From contig JBBSSJ010000069.1 in NCBI GenBank assembly GCA_038242095.1, positions 1-17,343 on the forward strand: a stretch of DNA of 17,343 nt, in the 5' to 3' direction. Made by a program: the position numbers and the translations under genes. The notes beneath the pieces are model-generated. The model was not told the origin of the DNA, made no database searches, and was given only the letters and a program-made list of their open reading frames with translations. Below are positions 15,087 through 17,343 of this stretch, in pieces. The stretch comes from Persicitalea sp038242095 (lineage in GTDB: Bacteria > Bacteroidota > Bacteroidia > Cytophagales > Spirosomataceae). Within the stretch, counting starts at the first letter, position 1. Each line of letters opens with the position of its first letter.

Positions 15087-15549
15087 TCCGGCCAAACCAT
15101 CTGCCTGAACGATTTCATGGCCACATTTGCCAGCATTTCTGAATACTCTCTGGCCGACGACGAAGCGGAGGACAGCTTCAGCATCCTGCCGCTGTTTACA
15201 AATCCCGCTTCTCCCCGATACGCCAGAGAAGCGGTAGTTCATCATTCCATCAACGGCAGCTTCGCCATCCGGCGGGGTAGGTGGACGTTGGAGCTTTGTC
15301 CCGGTTCGGGCGGCTGGTCCGACCCAAAGCCAGGCGGGCAAGATGCCTATCTGCCTGCCGTGCAACTGTATGACGTGGAAAGCGACGTGGCCGAAACCCG
15401 AAACGTGCAGGCCAATTACCCGCAGGTGGTGAAGGAACTCACCGAATTGCTAAAGAGATTAAGTGCAGAACGGCCGAAGCACAACGGGCAAACCCCAGGC
15501 CAACGATGGTTCGTTTTTAGAAAACCGCATGAAGTGGCTGACCAATTGA
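15084..15549 (+). pseudogene. C-terminal part of a second sulfatase, with a one-base frameshift
   Basis: The frame RSGQTICLNDFMATFASISE continues through EDSFSILPLF, AVVHHSINGSFAIRRGRWTL and AVQLYDVESDVAETRNVQ. This is the C-terminal third of an arylsulfatase A-like enzyme ('DQTxCLNDFMAT', 'HHSxxGxFAIRxGxWKL', 'QLYDxExDxxETxN'). At about 15460 the frame shifts: without one A in TTAAGTGCAG the sequence would read KRLVQNGRSTTGKPQANDGS and end at 15547-15549, as in related enzymes. The N-terminal two thirds, including the formylglycine motif, are absent. The fragment meets the minus-strand sulfatase remnant back to back at about 15080. The next plus-strand gene begins 10 bases after its stop, indicating a former operon. 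Confidence 0.85.
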
Positions 15550-15559
15550 TGTTAATAAA

Positions 15560-15874
15560 ATGGAAAAACTGCCCATGCTGACAATCTATGGATTATTGTT
15601 TCTGCTGGCCTTGACCTGCCTCGGGTCAAAGGCAGCTGCCCAAATGCCCGGTACCGACAACCTGACGGATCCCTACCGCTTCGTGAAGACTATCATCAAG
15701 GGCGACGGCGATCAGGCCCGCTGGGACCGATTCACCATGCACAATCCACAGATTAGGGCTTTCGGGGACAAGTATCCAAATGGTATCATGACAATTCCCT
15801 CGGCACCGGGCCTGGGCATTGGTTACGACGAAACTATTTGGAAAATCGCCGAGCGGATCGTATATGGTGATTGA
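15560..15874 (+). CDS. Small secreted protein of unknown function, possibly another truncated gene
   Basis: A 104-residue open frame starting 10 bases after the sulfatase remnant. Residues 1-28 form a clear signal peptide (LTIYGLLFLLALTCLGSKAAAQ); an alternative ATG at 15575 would also keep it. The mature part of about 76 residues has no family I can name. Its end, IMTIPSAPGLGIGYDETIWK, faintly recalls the 'vPxxPGLGxxxDE' end of enolase/mandelate-racemase-type proteins. With so short a body it could be a gene whose middle was deleted, like its neighbours. No lipobox, no cysteines in the mature part and no repeats were seen. Function is left open. Confidence 0.5.
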   Translation: MEKLPMLTIYGLLFLLALTCLGSKAAAQMPGTDNLTDPYRFVKTIIKGDGDQARWDRFTMHNPQIRAFGDKYPNGIMTIPSAPGLGIGYDETIWKIAERIVYGD

Positions 15875-16321
15875 AGAATTGACTTTCATTGAGGCCTTGG
15901 AACGTGGGTGGAACGCGACGACACGCGCATTGAATAGCAGTAACAATTGACCGGGATCTTCGATGAGCGTTTCTAGAGGAGAAGATAAGGGAATGTTTGC
16001 AAAAATAAATGGAAGGGTATCTGATTTTTGAATTATGACATGAACTATGAGATAAGTTAAGCAAGTTCACTGTGCCGATAAACCGGACCATCTCAGGCGA
16101 TAGGTAAATAGAAAGGTTGAAATATTTTGAAAATATAGCACGGCAGGATGGGACATTGACCTAAGATTTGGCTTTTATTCCAAGAAAAGGGTTGTTCCTT
16201 ATATTTTAGGGTAACCCCGAAACTTTTCAATCTCTCCCCACTCATTCAGGCAATGCTTTTCATCCTGACGTTCGTCGGGACATTTTATAAATTTAGGCAT
16301 CTACTCTCTAGAAAAAGCATT
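15875..16321. other. Intergenic region upstream of the plus-strand sulfatase
   Basis: No gene supported. It contains one copy of the 40-bp repeat (16056-16095) and a short AT palindrome (ATATTTT-G-AAAATAT) near 16122-16136. At 16288-16295 TAAATTTA resembles the Bacteroidota -7 element TAnnTTTG, 26 bases before the sulfatase ATG, but the expected TTG about 19 bases upstream is not clear. The promoter call is therefore weak and is not listed separately. Confidence 0.4.
16056..16095 (+). repeat. Copy of a 40-bp dispersed repeat
   Basis: 39 of 40 bases match 4656-4695 in the same orientation, and 33 of 40 match the inverted copy at 1536-1575. Flanking bases of the three copies do not match. It sits in the intergenic region 226 bases before the start of the last sulfatase. 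Confidence 0.85.
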
Positions 16322-17343
16322 ATGATCAAAAAAGTCCTGCTGGCATCGTTTGTGGTGTCTGTCCTATCCGCTGCCATAACTACTCCAGATCACCCGGCTC
16401 TGCCCCCCCAGCCTAACATCATTTTCGTCCTGGCCGACGACATGGGGTACGGCGATTTGGGCTGTTACCGATCCGCCGAGGCAGGGCCGGAATTGATCCA
16501 CACGCCCAACATAGACCGATTGGCCAGAGAAGGCATGAAATTCACGCAGTTTTACGCGGGGAGTACAGTTTGTGCCCCTTCCCGCGCTTCATTGATGACG
16601 GGCCTGCACACCGGACACGCCTACATCCGGGGCAACTACCCTTACGAAACTGAAGGCAATCTGCCCATTCCTGACTCGACAGTGACCGTGGCCGAACTAC
16701 TGAAAGCCAAAGGCTACCGCACTGCCCTGCTGGGCAAGTGGGGACTGGGCGGTCCCGGTTCGGTCGGCGGTCCCAATCGGCAGGGATTCGACTACACTCT
16801 GGCCCATCTCGACCAGCGCAAAGCCCATGACTACTACATCCCCTACCTTTGGGAAAATGAGAAGAAATATCCGCTGCCGGGAAACCAAAACGACCAGCGA
16901 AATACCTACAGCCACGACGTATTCGCCGAAGCCGCGCTGAACTACATTCGCCAAAGCCAGGAAAAGCCTAAAGCGGCCCGACCGAACGCGGCCCGACCCT
17001 TTTTCCTGTATCTGCCTTACACCATTCCGCACGGTAAGTTCGAGGTGCCGACCGACGCACCCTACACCGACAAAAACTGGTCGCAAACCGAGAAGAATTA
17101 CGCTGCTATGATTACCCGCCTGGACGGCGACATGGGCCGCATGATGACGCTGCTGAAAGAACTTGGAATCGACGACAATACCATCGTTTTGTTCACCAGC
17201 GACAACGGTCCCGTGAAAGCCGTGAACGAACGTTTCGACAGCAACGGCCCTTTCCGGGGCTACAAACAGGATTTGTACGAGGGCGGCATTCGGGAACCCA
17301 TGATCGCCCGTTGGCCGGGACACATCGCGCCCGGCAGCATCAG
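16322..17343 (+). CDS. Secreted Cys-type sulfatase (arylsulfatase A-like), N-terminal 340 residues, runs off the window
   Basis: The ATG at 16322-16324 opens a signal peptide (MIKKVLLASFVVSVLSAA) followed by NIIFVLADDMGYGDLGCY with the metal-binding Asp pair (39-40). The formylglycine signature is CAPSRASLMTG with Cys84 as the residue to be modified, then Lys139 in LLGKWGLGG, the segment FFLYLPYTIPH, and TIVLFTSDNGP with the Asp/Asn metal ligands. It ends in LYEGGIREPMIARWPG at the window edge. All key residues present are intact, in contrast to the two sulfatase remnants just upstream. It would be exported and activated by the formylglycine-generating enzyme at 8929-9972. Substrate is not assignable from this part. 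GKWG-L in place of the common GKWH-L is a known variant among arylsulfatases, to my recollection. Confidence 0.93.
   Translation, partial: MIKKVLLASFVVSVLSAAITTPDHPALPPQPNIIFVLADDMGYGDLGCYRSAEAGPELIHTPNIDRLAREGMKFTQFYAGSTVCAPSRASLMTGLHTGHAYIRGNYPYETEGNLPIPDSTVTVAELLKAKGYRTALLGKWGLGGPGSVGGPNRQGFDYTLAHLDQRKAHDYYIPYLWENEKKYPLPGNQNDQRNTYSHDVFAEAALNYIRQSQEKPKAARPNAARPFFLYLPYTIPHGKFEVPTDAPYTDKNWSQTEKNYAAMITRLDGDMGRMMTLLKELGIDDNTIVLFTSDNGPVKAVNERFDSNGPFRGYKQDLYEGGIREPMIARWPGHIAPGSI

Noticed and set aside
16697..17323. A 208-codon minus-strand open frame at the right end
   Set aside because: It is the antisense of the intact plus-strand sulfatase, which has all catalytic motifs.

Overview
The window looks like chromosomal DNA from an aerobic, free-living member of the Bacteroidota, most likely the Cytophagales (the Spirosoma/Dyadobacter type of genome). 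Evidence: SusC/SusD outer-membrane uptake genes, several Cys-type sulfatases beside an oxygen-dependent formylglycine-generating enzyme, a Fic protein with the N-terminal domain common in this phylum, and a two-heme peroxidase carrying an imelysin-like domain. No tRNA, rRNA or CRISPR array was seen.

Left part (1-4700) is accessory and scarred. It holds the start of a short-chain dehydrogenase (minus), the eroded tail of a probable beta-propeller dehydrogenase, about 900 bases without a convincing gene, a hairpin terminator, an orphan Phd/YefM-type antitoxin, a serine-recombinase remnant, an intact class II Fic protein, and a roughly 350-bp element with long inverted-repeat arms that abuts an N-terminally truncated RelE-like toxin.

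Middle part (4700-15090) is a block of genes all on the minus strand. In order of transcription these are: a sulfatase pseudogene, a SusC remnant joined to a SusD remnant, an intact sulfatase, an intact lipoprotein formylglycine-generating enzyme, the first 39 codons of another sulfatase, an eroded transposase remnant on the other strand, an imelysin-like/di-heme cytochrome c peroxidase fusion, and a purple-acid-phosphatase-like enzyme. It reads as a sulfated-glycan utilization locus that has lost its transporter pair. The formylglycine enzyme would activate the sulfatases; the SusCD pair would once have imported the substrate.

Right part (15084-17343) is on the plus strand: the C-terminal half of a further sulfatase, a small secreted protein of unknown function, and the first 340 codons of an apparently intact sulfatase that runs off the window. 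The minus- and plus-strand sulfatase remnants meet back to back at about 15080. One deletion removing both 5' ends and a shared promoter region would explain this.

The clearest theme is stepwise decay of a sulfatase-rich locus through internal deletions, one nonsense codon, one single-base frameshift, an active-site substitution and a transposon scar, while the sulfatase/activator pair and the downstream phosphatase/peroxidase genes stay open. A 40-bp intergenic repeat occurs three times across the window. I found no clear new defence or mobile system. The most unusual items are the long inverted-repeat element, the 40-bp repeat family, the lipoprotein formylglycine enzyme and the imelysin/peroxidase-phosphatase pair.
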